Source of the DNA: Oscillospiraceae bacterium
Lineage (GTDB): Bacteria > Bacillota > Clostridia > Oscillospirales > Acutalibacteraceae
Direction: 5' to 3'
NCBI GenBank assembly: GCA_022487055.1
Contig: JAKVJJ010000018.1
Coordinates: 1 to 33,834, forward strand
DNA: 33,834 nt
In this document: piece by piece, positions 19,387-26,621 of the stretch
Numbering within the stretch: the stretch's first letter is position 1
Layout: every line of letters starts with the position of its first letter
Position numbers and translations under genes: made by a program
The notes under the pieces: model-generated
Database searches by the model: none
Told to the model about the DNA's origin: nothing
Seen by the model: the letters and a program-made list of their open reading frames with translations, nothing else

Positions 19387-21237
19387 ATGACAGGCTTTGA
19401 ACATCTGTGCATGAACTGTATGTCTGATACTGAAGGAAAATCACAGTGTCCACACTGCGGCTTTTCTGAAGATGAACCGCAGCCAAAGGACGCTTTGCCT
19501 TATCGCTCCATTTTGCAGGACCGTTATATGATTGGCTGTGTAAAGTTCTCTAACAGTGAAGGCTTTACCTACATTGGGTTTGATATGCAGAAATTGAGCC
19601 CAGTGCAGATACGAGAATTTTTCCCGCAGGAAATTTGTGCCCGCATTACCGATAGTTCGGACATTGCCGTAATTGCCGGCAATGAATTGGCATTTGATGA
19701 GTATTTAAATAATTTTGTAACTTATCAGGAAGCAGTCGCAAAGTTTCGTGACCAACCGGCAATCCTGACAGTATCTGATATTTTTGAGGAGAATTATACA
19801 GCGTATGCGATTTCGCCTTGGGAGGAGTCCATTACGCTTCGCTATTTTGTTGAGCGCAGCGGTGGTTCTTTGTCATGGAATGCTGCATGGAAGCTGTTTA
19901 TGCCGGTGATTACAGCGGCCTCCGCTATGTACGCTTCCGGAGTAGGGCATTACGGAATTTCTCCGGATACACTGTTTATTATGCAGGATGGCAGTATGAA
20001 GTTGGAGTCTTTCTGCTCGGCAGCTGTCCGCACAGCAGATGGTGGATTGCAGCCGGATGTTGTACCCGGATGCGCAGCGGCAGAGCAGTATGATGACAAT
20101 GGAAAAACCAATGAATATACCGACGTTTATGGCATGGCTGCATCACTATTCTTTGTCTTAACTGGTGTGCTGCCCAAAGCGGCGCCTGACCGAAGGAAAG
20201 ACCCGCGGTTGTTGTTGCCGTCCAGTACTCTCCGCAGTATTCCACCTCATGTGATTACGGCGCTTGCCAATGCCCTTCAGGTCGAGCCGGAAGGCCGTAC
20301 TGCTACTTTTGAGCGTTTTCGTGCGGAACTTTCCGCAGCGCCGACACCGACTGCTTCTTTGGAAGAAACACAGAATCTGCGTCGCATTCCCAGCCCATAT
20401 GATGATTCAGTGGACAGGGAGGAACGTGCGCACCGAGAAGATGAGGAAGAAAATGAAGGACATAGCAAATCCATTCCAAAGTTTGTTTGGATTGTCTTGA
20501 TTTGTGTTGCAGCCTTGGTTTGTTTAACGGTTGGCATTGAGCTGTATCGTTCCGGCCATCCGCAGGCAAACAATACGCGAAATGCTCTATCAGTTGCTTC
20601 TTCTGTGTCTGCGGGTAGTGGTGTCAGCGGTGCTTCCGGCGGAGCTGCTTCTGGTGCGGCTGGCACGGCATCTGGTGCGTCCGGAAATGCGGCAGGACAG
20701 CAGACAACAGCTGCTTCTGGAAAAACTGCTTCCTCCGCGCAAAGTGCTCTTTCCTCAACAGCATCTTTGGCACATTCGGCGGATAGCAACCAAATCAGCG
20801 TACCGAATTTGTTAGGCAAACGCTTCTCCAGCCTTGGCAACACCTCTGATTATCAGGTCGTGCAGACTGGCAAGGAATTTAGTGACAGTATTGAAGAAGG
20901 CTGCATTATTTCACAGACGCCACCTGCATCTTCCGGTAAGATGGTGAAAGGTTCTGCTATTTCTGTCACGGTTAGTCAGGGAAAGGCTTTGCGCACGCTG
21001 CCGGGAATTGCGGGCAAGTCATATGAGGATGCTAAGTCGGCGGTTGCATCAGCTGGTTTCGTGCCGGATGGTAAACAGCAACAGTACAGTGACAGCGTCG
21101 CAAAGGGCGCGGTTATTGGTTATGGTGACGGTTTAACTGCCGGTAGTAAGCTGAATTACCAGTATTCCGTAACGATAGTCATTAGTGCCGGCCCAAAGAG
21201 TACCGATGATAATACAGATGACAATGATGCAGGTTAA
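19387..21237 (+). CDS. Zinc-ribbon, pseudokinase and PASTA-domain membrane protein
   Basis: 616 residues with AAAGGAG upstream. In order: a CxxC-x9-CxxC zinc ribbon (C8, C11, C21, C24); a kinase-like domain (about 46-315); an acidic linker; one transmembrane helix (about 365-387); a Ser/Ala/Gly-rich external stalk (about 400-465); and two PASTA repeats (about 469-531 and 534-602). The kinase-like domain keeps family landmarks (IREFFPQE, ISPDTLFI, DVYGMAASLFFVLTG, PEGRTATFERF) but lacks the catalytic residues: HRD reads HYG (188-190), DFG reads SFC (208-210), the ATP-site Lys is Arg76 and the glycine loop is degraded. PASTA repeats in PrkC-type kinases bind peptidoglycan fragments or lipid II. 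It is therefore predicted to be a non-catalytic cell-wall sensor or scaffold, in a single-gene unit. Confidence 0.83.
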   Translation: MTGFEHLCMNCMSDTEGKSQCPHCGFSEDEPQPKDALPYRSILQDRYMIGCVKFSNSEGFTYIGFDMQKLSPVQIREFFPQEICARITDSSDIAVIAGNELAFDEYLNNFVTYQEAVAKFRDQPAILTVSDIFEENYTAYAISPWEESITLRYFVERSGGSLSWNAAWKLFMPVITAASAMYASGVGHYGISPDTLFIMQDGSMKLESFCSAAVRTADGGLQPDVVPGCAAAEQYDDNGKTNEYTDVYGMAASLFFVLTGVLPKAAPDRRKDPRLLLPSSTLRSIPPHVITALANALQVEPEGRTATFERFRAELSAAPTPTASLEETQNLRRIPSPYDDSVDREERAHREDEEENEGHSKSIPKFVWIVLICVAALVCLTVGIELYRSGHPQANNTRNALSVASSVSAGSGVSGASGGAASGAAGTASGASGNAAGQQTTAASGKTASSAQSALSSTASLAHSADSNQISVPNLLGKRFSSLGNTSDYQVVQTGKEFSDSIEEGCIISQTPPASSGKMVKGSAISVTVSQGKALRTLPGIAGKSYEDAKSAVASAGFVPDGKQQQYSDSVAKGAVIGYGDGLTAGSKLNYQYSVTIVISAGPKSTDDNTDDNDAG

Positions 21238-21250
21238 ATGAAACGAATAG

Positions 21251-21288
21251 AAAAAAAGCAACTCTTTCAAATAAAGAGCTGCTTTTTT
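21251..21288. terminator. Bidirectional intrinsic terminator
   Basis: A-run plus AGCAACTCTTT (21251-21267) pairs with AAAGAGCTGCT plus T-run (21273-21288), one mismatch. The A/T flanks make it work in both directions, for the PASTA gene on plus and the VOC gene on minus. Confidence 0.8.
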
Positions 21289-21293
21289 CTTGC

Positions 21294-21764
21294 TCATTTT
21301 TGTAAGCAGGATTGGACAAAAGAGTAGGGGACATCCATCCGTGCTGCAACCTCTGCTGGTGTCAACCCATTTTGCAAAAAGCGTTTCACAACCGTCGGCA
21401 TTGCTTCTCCCACTTCGATAATATGCCGATCAGGATCATAAAAACGAATGACGCGCTGTCCCCAGCTATGTTCTTTCATAGGATGTAAATATTTGATATC
21501 TGACATTGTTTTTAGCTTTGCCCAGAAACTATCAATATCGGGTTCTTCAAAATACAACTCACTGGCATTATTTTCCCAAAAGACATCTTCTTCGTTCTTG
21601 TGCAAAAAGCCAATCCATGTATCCACTGTCTGCAATGTGATTCCACCCGTTAAAGTAACGTTGACACCGAAATCTGCTGTGACATCTAGTCCAAGGACCT
21701 CGTGATAAAATTGTTTAGAGCGTTCTATATCTTTCACAGCAAGGAGAGTACTGGAATAAGTCAT
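21294..21764 (-). CDS. VOC (glyoxalase/bleomycin resistance) superfamily protein with helix-turn-helix-like tail
   Basis: 156 residues from the ATG at 21764, preceded by GAAAGGA; a longer frame would cross a terminator and is not protein-like. The N-terminal 115 residues form the paired beta-alpha-beta-beta-beta modules of the VOC fold: SSTLLAVKDIERSKQFYHEVLGL at the start and VIRFYDPDRHIIEVGEAM at the end of the second module, with Glu near the C-terminus as a typical metal ligand. The last 35 or so residues, VVKRFLQNGLTPAEVAARMDVPYSFVQSCL, look like a small helix-turn-helix. VOC proteins include lyases, dioxygenases and drug-binding proteins; the substrate is unknown. The gene lies downstream of rpsR, with a terminator in between. 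Confidence 0.8.
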   Translation of the reverse strand: MTYSSTLLAVKDIERSKQFYHEVLGLDVTADFGVNVTLTGGITLQTVDTWIGFLHKNEEDVFWENNASELYFEEPDIDSFWAKLKTMSDIKYLHPMKEHSWGQRVIRFYDPDRHIIEVGEAMPTVVKRFLQNGLTPAEVAARMDVPYSFVQSCLQK

Positions 21765-21780
21765 TGTTAAAAATCCTTTC

Positions 21781-21818
21781 AAAAAAGCAGCCGCCTGAAA
21801 GGGACTCAGACAGCTGCT
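21781..21818 (-). terminator. Terminator after rpsF-ssb-rpsR, inside the VOC gene leader
   Basis: On the minus strand AGCAGC (21818-21813) pairs with GCTGCT (21791-21786), enclosing CTGA/TCAG, then six T. The T-run ends only 17 bases before the VOC start codon, so any transcript reaching that gene must pass this hairpin. Confidence 0.7.
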
Positions 21819-21858
21819 GTAAATCCTGCTTAAGAAACAAACAGGAAAAAATTTTAAA

Positions 21859-22119
21859 TCAGTCGCTGCTGAAAGGAAGCAGTGCAATGTGACGGGCACG
21901 CTTGATTGCAACAGTCAGTTCACGCTGATGACGGGCACAGGTGCCAGTCACACGGCGGGGCAGAATTTTACCACGCTCGGAAATAAAGCGACGCAGTTTT
22001 GCAACATCTTTGTAATCAAGGTTCTCAACCTTGTCTACACAGAAGCTGCAAACTTTGCGGCGGCCTTTGCGTCCTCCGCCGCGATGATTGTTATCTCTAT
22101 CTCTTTCTCTTTCGGCCAT
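21859..22119 (-). CDS. rpsR: 30S ribosomal protein S18 (zinc-ligand form)
   Basis: 86 residues from the ATG at 22119, with AGGAGG nine bases upstream; the 13 extra in-frame residues further upstream lack a site. After a charged, Arg/Gly-rich N-terminus, the conserved S18 core runs [33 protein letters not shown]. Cys24, Cys27, Cys61 and His64 form the four-ligand zinc set of the so-called C+ type of S18. The protein binds S6 on the platform of the small subunit. It is third in the usual rpsF-ssb-rpsR order and is followed by a terminator. Confidence 0.97.
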   Translation of the reverse strand: MAERERDRDNNHRGGGRKGRRKVCSFCVDKVENLDYKDVAKLRRFISERGKILPRRVTGTCARHQRELTVAIKRARHIALLPFSSD

Positions 22120-22164
22120 AATCGTAAACCTCCTTGACAAATTTTTTAGGTAGCACACAAGCCT

Positions 22165-22665
22165 TTAAAATGGCAAATCGTCATCATCGGGCAGCTCCTG
22201 AAAATCACCTGTGTCTCCACTGGAGTAAGCAGGTGCAGCCGGAGCCGGTGCTGTGGGCGGTGGTGTTGGACTGGATTGCTGATAATTGTTATTACTGCGC
22301 GGACTATATGAGGAAGTACCGCCATTGTCATAACTGCCGGAATCCCGTTTACCGCCACAGAAACTTACATTGTCTGCCTGCACATCATAACGGGTGCGCT
22401 TATTCCCATCACGGTCGGTATAATTATCGACACGCAGAGAACCCTGCACCGCAATCATGGACCCTTTGGTGAAATAACGGCAAATAAATTCAGCCGTCTG
22501 ACGCCATGCAGTTACATCAATAAAATCGGCCTGCTTTTCAGCACCGCTTTTAGAGTAATTGCGGTCTACAGCAATGCGTATGCTGGTGACTGCCACATCA
22601 TTCGGTGTGTGTCGCAGTTCAGGGTCTGCTACCAGCCTGCCCATTAAAACAACAACATTCAGCAT
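22165..22665 (-). CDS. ssb: Single-stranded DNA-binding protein
   Basis: 166 residues with AAGGAAATTAAG upstream. Residues 1-108 form the OB fold (MLNVVVLMGRLVADPELRHT, DFIDVTAWRQTAEFICRYFTKGSMIAVQGSL). A Ser/Gly/Tyr/Pro-rich flexible linker follows, and the C-terminus DDDDLPF is the standard acidic tip that recruits replication and repair proteins. It coats single-stranded DNA as a tetramer. The gene sits between rpsF and rpsR, 27 bases after the former; the order is conserved across bacteria. Confidence 0.97.
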   Translation of the reverse strand: MLNVVVLMGRLVADPELRHTPNDVAVTSIRIAVDRNYSKSGAEKQADFIDVTAWRQTAEFICRYFTKGSMIAVQGSLRVDNYTDRDGNKRTRYDVQADNVSFCGGKRDSGSYDNGGTSSYSPRSNNNYQQSSPTPPPTAPAPAAPAYSSGDTGDFQELPDDDDLPF

Positions 22666-22692
22666 TTACTTAATTTCCTTTCTTTATGGACA

Positions 22693-22992
22693 TTAAGCAT
22701 CTTTGCGGATAATCAGGGAACGGATAACGCCGTCGGTGATTTTGAAGATACGGTCCAGTTCAGCAGTGAAAGCCGGTACGCTGGTGAAGTTAATCAGCAC
22801 GTAGTAGCCTTCCGTTTCCTTGTTGATGGCATAAGCAAGCCTGCGCTTGCCCCATTCATCAACACCATCCACCGTACCGTTGTTTGCGGTAATCAAGTCT
22901 TTAAACTTTGCCACCAGAGCAGCAGTAGCCTGCTCGTCCAGCTTTGTGGAAAGGATGAATACGGTTTCGTAAGAATTTTTGATTTCTTCCAT
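22693..22992 (-). CDS. rpsF: 30S ribosomal protein S6
   Basis: 99 residues from the ATG at 22992, with AAAAGGAGG upstream. The ferredoxin-like fold is evident: NSYETVFILSTKLDEQATAALVAKFKDLI at the start and the RRLAYAINKETEGYYVLINF centre, ending in GVIRSLIIRKDA. It pairs with S18 on the small ribosomal subunit. It is the first gene of the rpsF-ssb-rpsR operon with a near-consensus promoter and a leader of about 75 bases that holds hairpins. Confidence 0.97.
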   Translation of the reverse strand: MEEIKNSYETVFILSTKLDEQATAALVAKFKDLITANNGTVDGVDEWGKRRLAYAINKETEGYYVLINFTSVPAFTAELDRIFKITDGVIRSLIIRKDA

Positions 22993-23068
22993 TGATAAGC
23001 ACCTCCTTTTGGACTTATGGCCCCGAGATACGCCCGGAGCAAGGACGCGTCAGTCAAAAAGACTGACA
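22993..23068 (-). promoter_or_regulatory. rpsF leader with two hairpins, possible S6:S18 autoregulatory site
   Basis: On the minus strand the leader starts with GTCAGTC/GACTGAC (23067-23049, five-base loop), continues through a CTCCGGGCG...CTCGGGG segment containing a CCG, and ends with ATAAG/CTTAT (23018-23014 with 22999-22995), whose loop presents the ribosome binding site. S6:S18 is known to bind a CCG-containing structure in rpsF leaders of many bacteria; assignment here is inference. Confidence 0.4.
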
Positions 23069-23073
23069 AAGAT

Positions 23074-23102
23074 ATTATAACAGAATAGGCGCATTCCGTC
23101 AA
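23074..23102 (-). promoter_or_regulatory. Strong promoter of rpsF-ssb-rpsR
   Basis: TTGACG (23102-23097) and TATAAT (23079-23074) with a 17-base spacer on the minus strand, the best consensus match in the window together with that of tRNA-Gly. Confidence 0.75.
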
Positions 23103-23123
23103 GCATTTTTGCGGAATGCGCCT
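23087..23123. repeat. Perfect 12-bp inverted repeat between galU and rpsF
   Basis: AGGCGCATTCCG (23087-23098) and CGGAATGCGCCT (23112-23123) are exact complements with a 13-base spacer. It lies 22 bases past the galU stop and could be its terminator, though the tail ATTCTGTTAT is T-poor. It also covers the -35 and spacer of the rpsF promoter, so an operator role is possible. Confidence 0.7.
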
Positions 23124-23145
23124 GAATTACTAAAGAATTTATACT

Positions 23146-24021
23146 TTACAGGTCTTTCGCAATGCCTTTGAGATAAGCACGGAAAGCGTTGCCAATCTGC
23201 GGATGCTGCAGACCGACCTCCACCTGTGCTTCTAGGATGCCAAGCTTATTGCCCATATCGTAACGCTTGCCGGTATAGTTCACAGCGACCATGCCTTTAG
23301 TGCGTGCCAGTGTGCGCATTGCGTCGGTTAATTGGATTTCACCGCCTGCTCCCGGAGGAGTCTGGTCAATGATATCGAAAATTTCTGGCGGTAGCACACA
23401 ACGTCCCAGAATAGAATAGAGACTGAGCACTTTGTCCGGTGTCGGTTTTTCCACCATATCTGTGCAGGCAAAGAAATTATCATGCAGTGGCTCTACTTTT
23501 AAGGAAGAATATTTGCCGATGTCTTCCGGTAAAACTTCTTTTACGCCAAGCACTCCTTTGCCGAATTCCTCATAGGCACGAATGAGCTGACCACAGGCGG
23601 GGTCTTCACCGATGATAACATCATCGCCGTAAAGCACCGCGAAAGGTTCATTCCCCACGAAGGAGCGTGCCCGGCTGATGGCATGACCAAGGCCGAGTGT
23701 TTCCTTTTGACGCACGAAATAGAAATTGGCCAGATGCGCAATTCCTGTGACTTCCTTCAAAATGGCTTCTTTTTCCGGGCCACCGTTTTGCAGCTTTGCC
23801 TCTAACTCCGGCACACGGTCAAAGTGGTCTTCAATCAGACCTTTGCCGCGGTTTGTTACAATCAGGATATCTGTGATGCCGGAGCGGACAGCTTCCTCAA
23901 CAATATACTGAATTGCCGGTTTGTCCACGATGGGCAGCATTTCCTTTGGCATACTTTTCGTTGCCGGCAGCACACGGGTACCCAGCCCGGCTGCCGGAAT
24001 GACTGCTTTTGTGATTTTCAA
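23146..24021 (-). CDS. galU: UTP-glucose-1-phosphate uridylyltransferase
   Basis: 291 residues from a TTG start at 24021, six bases after GGGGAGTG. The nucleotidyltransferase signature AAGLGTRVLPATKSMPKEMLPI is at the N-terminus with the catalytic Arg/Lys set, followed by DKPAIQYIVEEAV, the UDP-contacting VLYGDDVI and the GEIQLTDAM block near the end. It makes UDP-glucose, the donor for cell-wall glycans, glycolipids and exopolysaccharides. Length is as usual for GtaB/GalU. It lies 39 bases downstream of the zinc-ribbon membrane gene and is probably transcribed with it. Confidence 0.95.
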   Translation of the reverse strand: MKITKAVIPAAGLGTRVLPATKSMPKEMLPIVDKPAIQYIVEEAVRSGITDILIVTNRGKGLIEDHFDRVPELEAKLQNGGPEKEAILKEVTGIAHLANFYFVRQKETLGLGHAISRARSFVGNEPFAVLYGDDVIIGEDPACGQLIRAYEEFGKGVLGVKEVLPEDIGKYSSLKVEPLHDNFFACTDMVEKPTPDKVLSLYSILGRCVLPPEIFDIIDQTPPGAGGEIQLTDAMRTLARTKGMVAVNYTGKRYDMGNKLGILEAQVEVGLQHPQIGNAFRAYLKGIAKDL

Positions 24022-24060
24022 ATGATGTCACTCCCCAAAATTAGTAGGTGCTTCTCCTTT

Positions 24061-25125
24061 TCAGAACATAAACGAAGAATTATAGTTAACGATATTGGTG
24101 ACAATCAAATAACAGACAATCACCATTATCAGCAAAACCGTATTGATGCCGCCTTTTTCCTGATAGTTAATCAGAGCGTCACTGTCATTTTTCACAGTTG
24201 CCTGAACCTGCAGGACTGTTTTGACACAATGCTTGCGATAAAGGTTATTGGCAATACAGCCAACTACAATGTGTACGATGAGAACAATTAATGGAATCAA
24301 AGCATTTGAAAGGGCAAAAAGAGCTATCTGTGAAGAATTCATTGCCCCCATGATTTGATAAAGCTGCTTGGAAGAAATAAAGCTGGTGCTGGAAATACCC
24401 AGATGATTCATAATCTGCAGAACAATTGGATTAACATAGAGCATATCCAAAAATTGCTTTAAAACTTCCAGCCCAAGCAGGGCAGTGGTGATAACTGTTC
24501 CCATTGTGTAAAGTTTCCGATACAGTAGCCATCCGCCGCCGAGAATAAATGCTGCAAAGTTAAAACGGCGACTGTGAAATTTTTCATGGTTCATAAAGAC
24601 CGGCAGATAGTAAGTAGTATTGCTCTGTACCACTTTGCACAGGTCGCCGGCTTTTACATGGTCAATGGTTGCATCGGGGTCTATTCCCGCCATGGGGTCA
24701 AAGGCAAACGGCACCTGACCATAGGGCGGCCAACCGCCGTTCGGATGACCATTGGATTCATTTCCAGCAGGTGGATAGGAGCTGTTTATTGGCGCTTGTC
24801 CATAGGGACTTTGCGGGCCAGCAGATGCGTGCTGACCGGGATTTTGTTCGGTAAGTGAAGTACCGCAGTGTTCACAAAAAAGTGCACCAGGTGCATTGGC
24901 ATGACCGCACCGCGGACAGCGAACAGATTCTGTCTGAGCGGCCTGCTCCTCTGGGGACTGCCATGCCTGCGCAGTGCCATGTTTGTCTTCAAAAACGCAG
25001 TGCCCTACTTTCTGATAGCACGCGCGGTGATAGGGGGCACCGCATTCCGGGCAGACAACAATATCATCCCCCGGCAGGAACGGCTTCCCGCATATGGGAC
25101 AGTTGACTCCGGTAAAGTCAGTCAT
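24061..25125 (-). CDS. RING-like zinc finger, zinc ribbon and DUF2628-like membrane protein
   Basis: 354 residues from the ATG at 25125, with GGGAGGAA upstream. The N-terminus carries a prokaryotic RING-like set of ligands: CPICG, CPECGAPYHRACYQ and GHC in the first 45 residues. A second zinc ribbon follows (CPRCG, CEHCG, about 69-89). A long Pro/Gly/Asn/Tyr-rich disordered linker leads to a membrane domain with RRFNFAAFILGGGWLLYRKLY, typical of DUF2628 proteins, and about four transmembrane helices, ending in VNYNSSFMF. The cysteine domains would be cytoplasmic. It probably shares a transcript with galU. The function of such proteins is unknown; I would not infer ubiquitin-like activity from the RING shape alone. 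Confidence 0.78.
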   Translation of the reverse strand: MTDFTGVNCPICGKPFLPGDDIVVCPECGAPYHRACYQKVGHCVFEDKHGTAQAWQSPEEQAAQTESVRCPRCGHANAPGALFCEHCGTSLTEQNPGQHASAGPQSPYGQAPINSSYPPAGNESNGHPNGGWPPYGQVPFAFDPMAGIDPDATIDHVKAGDLCKVVQSNTTYYLPVFMNHEKFHSRRFNFAAFILGGGWLLYRKLYTMGTVITTALLGLEVLKQFLDMLYVNPIVLQIMNHLGISSTSFISSKQLYQIMGAMNSSQIALFALSNALIPLIVLIVHIVVGCIANNLYRKHCVKTVLQVQATVKNDSDALINYQEKGGINTVLLIMVIVCYLIVTNIVNYNSSFMF

Positions 25126-25193
25126 AAATGTGTTCCTCCCAAGCAAAAAATCAAGCATATATTAGGTATTTCTATGTAAGCTTCAGATATTCT

Positions 25194-25222
25194 ATTGTAG
25201 AAGCTTTTCGGGTAAACTGCAA
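25194..25222 (-). promoter_or_regulatory. Promoter of the zinc-ribbon membrane gene and galU
   Basis: TTGCAG (25222-25217) and TACAAT (25199-25194), 17-base spacer, minus strand, about 70 bases before the start codon at 25125. Confidence 0.5.
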
Positions 25223-25313
25223 GTTCTATGCCTGAAATTTTTATTCTATTCATAATTATTCACATATATTTCAGCAAAATTTCATTTGAGCAGGGGAAAT
25301 AAAACGCATTTTC

Positions 25314-25342
25314 TTTACATTCCTGTGTAAATGGAATATAAT
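25314..25342 (+). promoter_or_regulatory. Promoter of prfB
   Basis: TTTACA (25314-25319) and TATAAT (25337-25342) with a 17-base spacer. The resulting leader is about 120 bases long. Confidence 0.65.
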
Positions 25343-25468
25343 ATAAAAATATATCATTTGATAATACTTGAACGATGACAACTGAAGCATCAGCCCCGCA
25401 TAAGGTAATGCTGTCAGGTATATTTTAAGCAGTTCTTTGCTGTTTATGGAAAGTAGGATGGAAAACAG

Positions 25469-26602
25469 ATGCTGCAATTTGAGGAACTGGAACAAAGGCT
25501 GCAGGGACAGCTTCCCGGTCTGAATGATCTGGAGGATGCGCTTGGGTTAAAGGCAATGCGCAATGAAATTGAAGAATTGGACATGAAGGCGAGCGAGCCG
25601 GGCTTTTGGAATGACATGGAAAAGTCCCAGAAAATTTTGCAGCGTTCGGCACATTTGAAAAGCAAAATTGAAGCATATGAGAAGCTGCGCCACCAGTGGG
25701 ACGATACGATAGCACTCTGTCAGCTTGGCAATGAAGAAGGGGATTTGTCCCTTTTGCCGGAAGCTGAGGGAGAAGCCAAAAAGTTTGAGAGCAGCCTTGA
25801 GCAGCAGCGTCTGCAGACATTGCTCACAGGAGAATATGATGCCCGCAACGCTATTCTGACCTTTCACGCAGGTGCAGGCGGCACGGAGGCACAGGACTGG
25901 TCTGAAATGCTGTACCGAATGTACACGCGCTGGGGTGAACGCCATAACTTTAATGTGAAGCTTCTGGACTATTTGGACGGTGAAGAAGCTGGCCTGAAAA
26001 GTGCAAGTATCCTGATTGAAGGAGAAAATGCCTATGGCTTCCTGAAAGGGGAGAACGGCGTGCATCGTCTGGTGCGTATTTCTCCGTTTGATGCTTCTGG
26101 ACGTCGGCACACTTCCTTTGCTTCTCTGGAAGTTATGCCTGAAATTGATGATAATGTGCAGGTGGAGATTGACCCGGCGGATATCAAAATGGATGTTTAC
26201 CGTGCCAGCGGCGCAGGTGGACAGAAGGTCAACAAGACCAGTTCGGCTGTGCGTCTGACACATATCCCGACTGGGATTGTGGTTGCTTGTCAGGTGGAAC
26301 GCAGTCAGTATCAGAACCGTGATGTCGCTATGCGGATGCTGAAAAGCAAGCTGCTGGAAATTAAGGAACGAGAACATCTGGAGCAAATTGAAGATATTAA
26401 AGGCGTTCAGAAAGAAATTGCATGGGGTTCCCAGATACGTTCTTATGTATTTATGCCTTATACAATGGTAAAAGACCACCGCACCGGATTTGAAACCGGC
26501 AATGTCGAGGCCGTTATGGACGGCGATTTGGATGGCTTTATCAATGCTTATTTGAAAGCGCTCAGTCAGGGAACACTTGGCAACTATTCTTCTGATGACT
26601 GA
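25469..26602 (+). CDS. prfB: Peptide chain release factor 2, without programmed frameshift
   Basis: 377 residues in one uninterrupted frame. The stop-codon-recognition tripeptide SPF (205-207) marks it as RF2, reading UAA and UGA, and GGQ (250-252, in GAGGQKVNKTS) is the peptidyl-tRNA hydrolysis motif. The N-terminal helical domain reads through ALGLKAMRNEIEEL to the conserved PGFWND. At residues 25-28 the codons are CTT GGG TTA AAG, where many bacteria have CTT TGA C and require a +1 frameshift; here that internal stop is absent. The start has AGGATGG upstream. It is monocistronic between its promoter and a bidirectional terminator. Confidence 0.95.
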   Translation: MLQFEELEQRLQGQLPGLNDLEDALGLKAMRNEIEELDMKASEPGFWNDMEKSQKILQRSAHLKSKIEAYEKLRHQWDDTIALCQLGNEEGDLSLLPEAEGEAKKFESSLEQQRLQTLLTGEYDARNAILTFHAGAGGTEAQDWSEMLYRMYTRWGERHNFNVKLLDYLDGEEAGLKSASILIEGENAYGFLKGENGVHRLVRISPFDASGRRHTSFASLEVMPEIDDNVQVEIDPADIKMDVYRASGAGGQKVNKTSSAVRLTHIPTGIVVACQVERSQYQNRDVAMRMLKSKLLEIKEREHLEQIEDIKGVQKEIAWGSQIRSYVFMPYTMVKDHRTGFETGNVEAVMDGDLDGFINAYLKALSQGTLGNYSSDD

Positions 26603-26621
26603 ACGGCAAGAAAATCCGTAT

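Larger units (their letters stand above)
25126..25468. other. Intergenic region between the zinc-ribbon gene and prfB
   Basis: This 343-base AT-rich gap holds two divergent promoters: 25222-25194 for the minus-strand membrane gene and 25314-25342 for prfB. It also holds a 7-bp inverted repeat (AAGCTTC 25178-25184, GAAGCTT 25200-25206) around the minus-strand -10 and a bulged hairpin in the prfB leader (25382-25390 with 25408-25417). No protein gene longer than a 17-codon frame is supported. Confidence 0.7.

Noticed and set aside
25547-26479. Minus-strand frame of 310 codons opposite prfB
   Set aside because: Antisense shadow of prfB with shadow-like composition.
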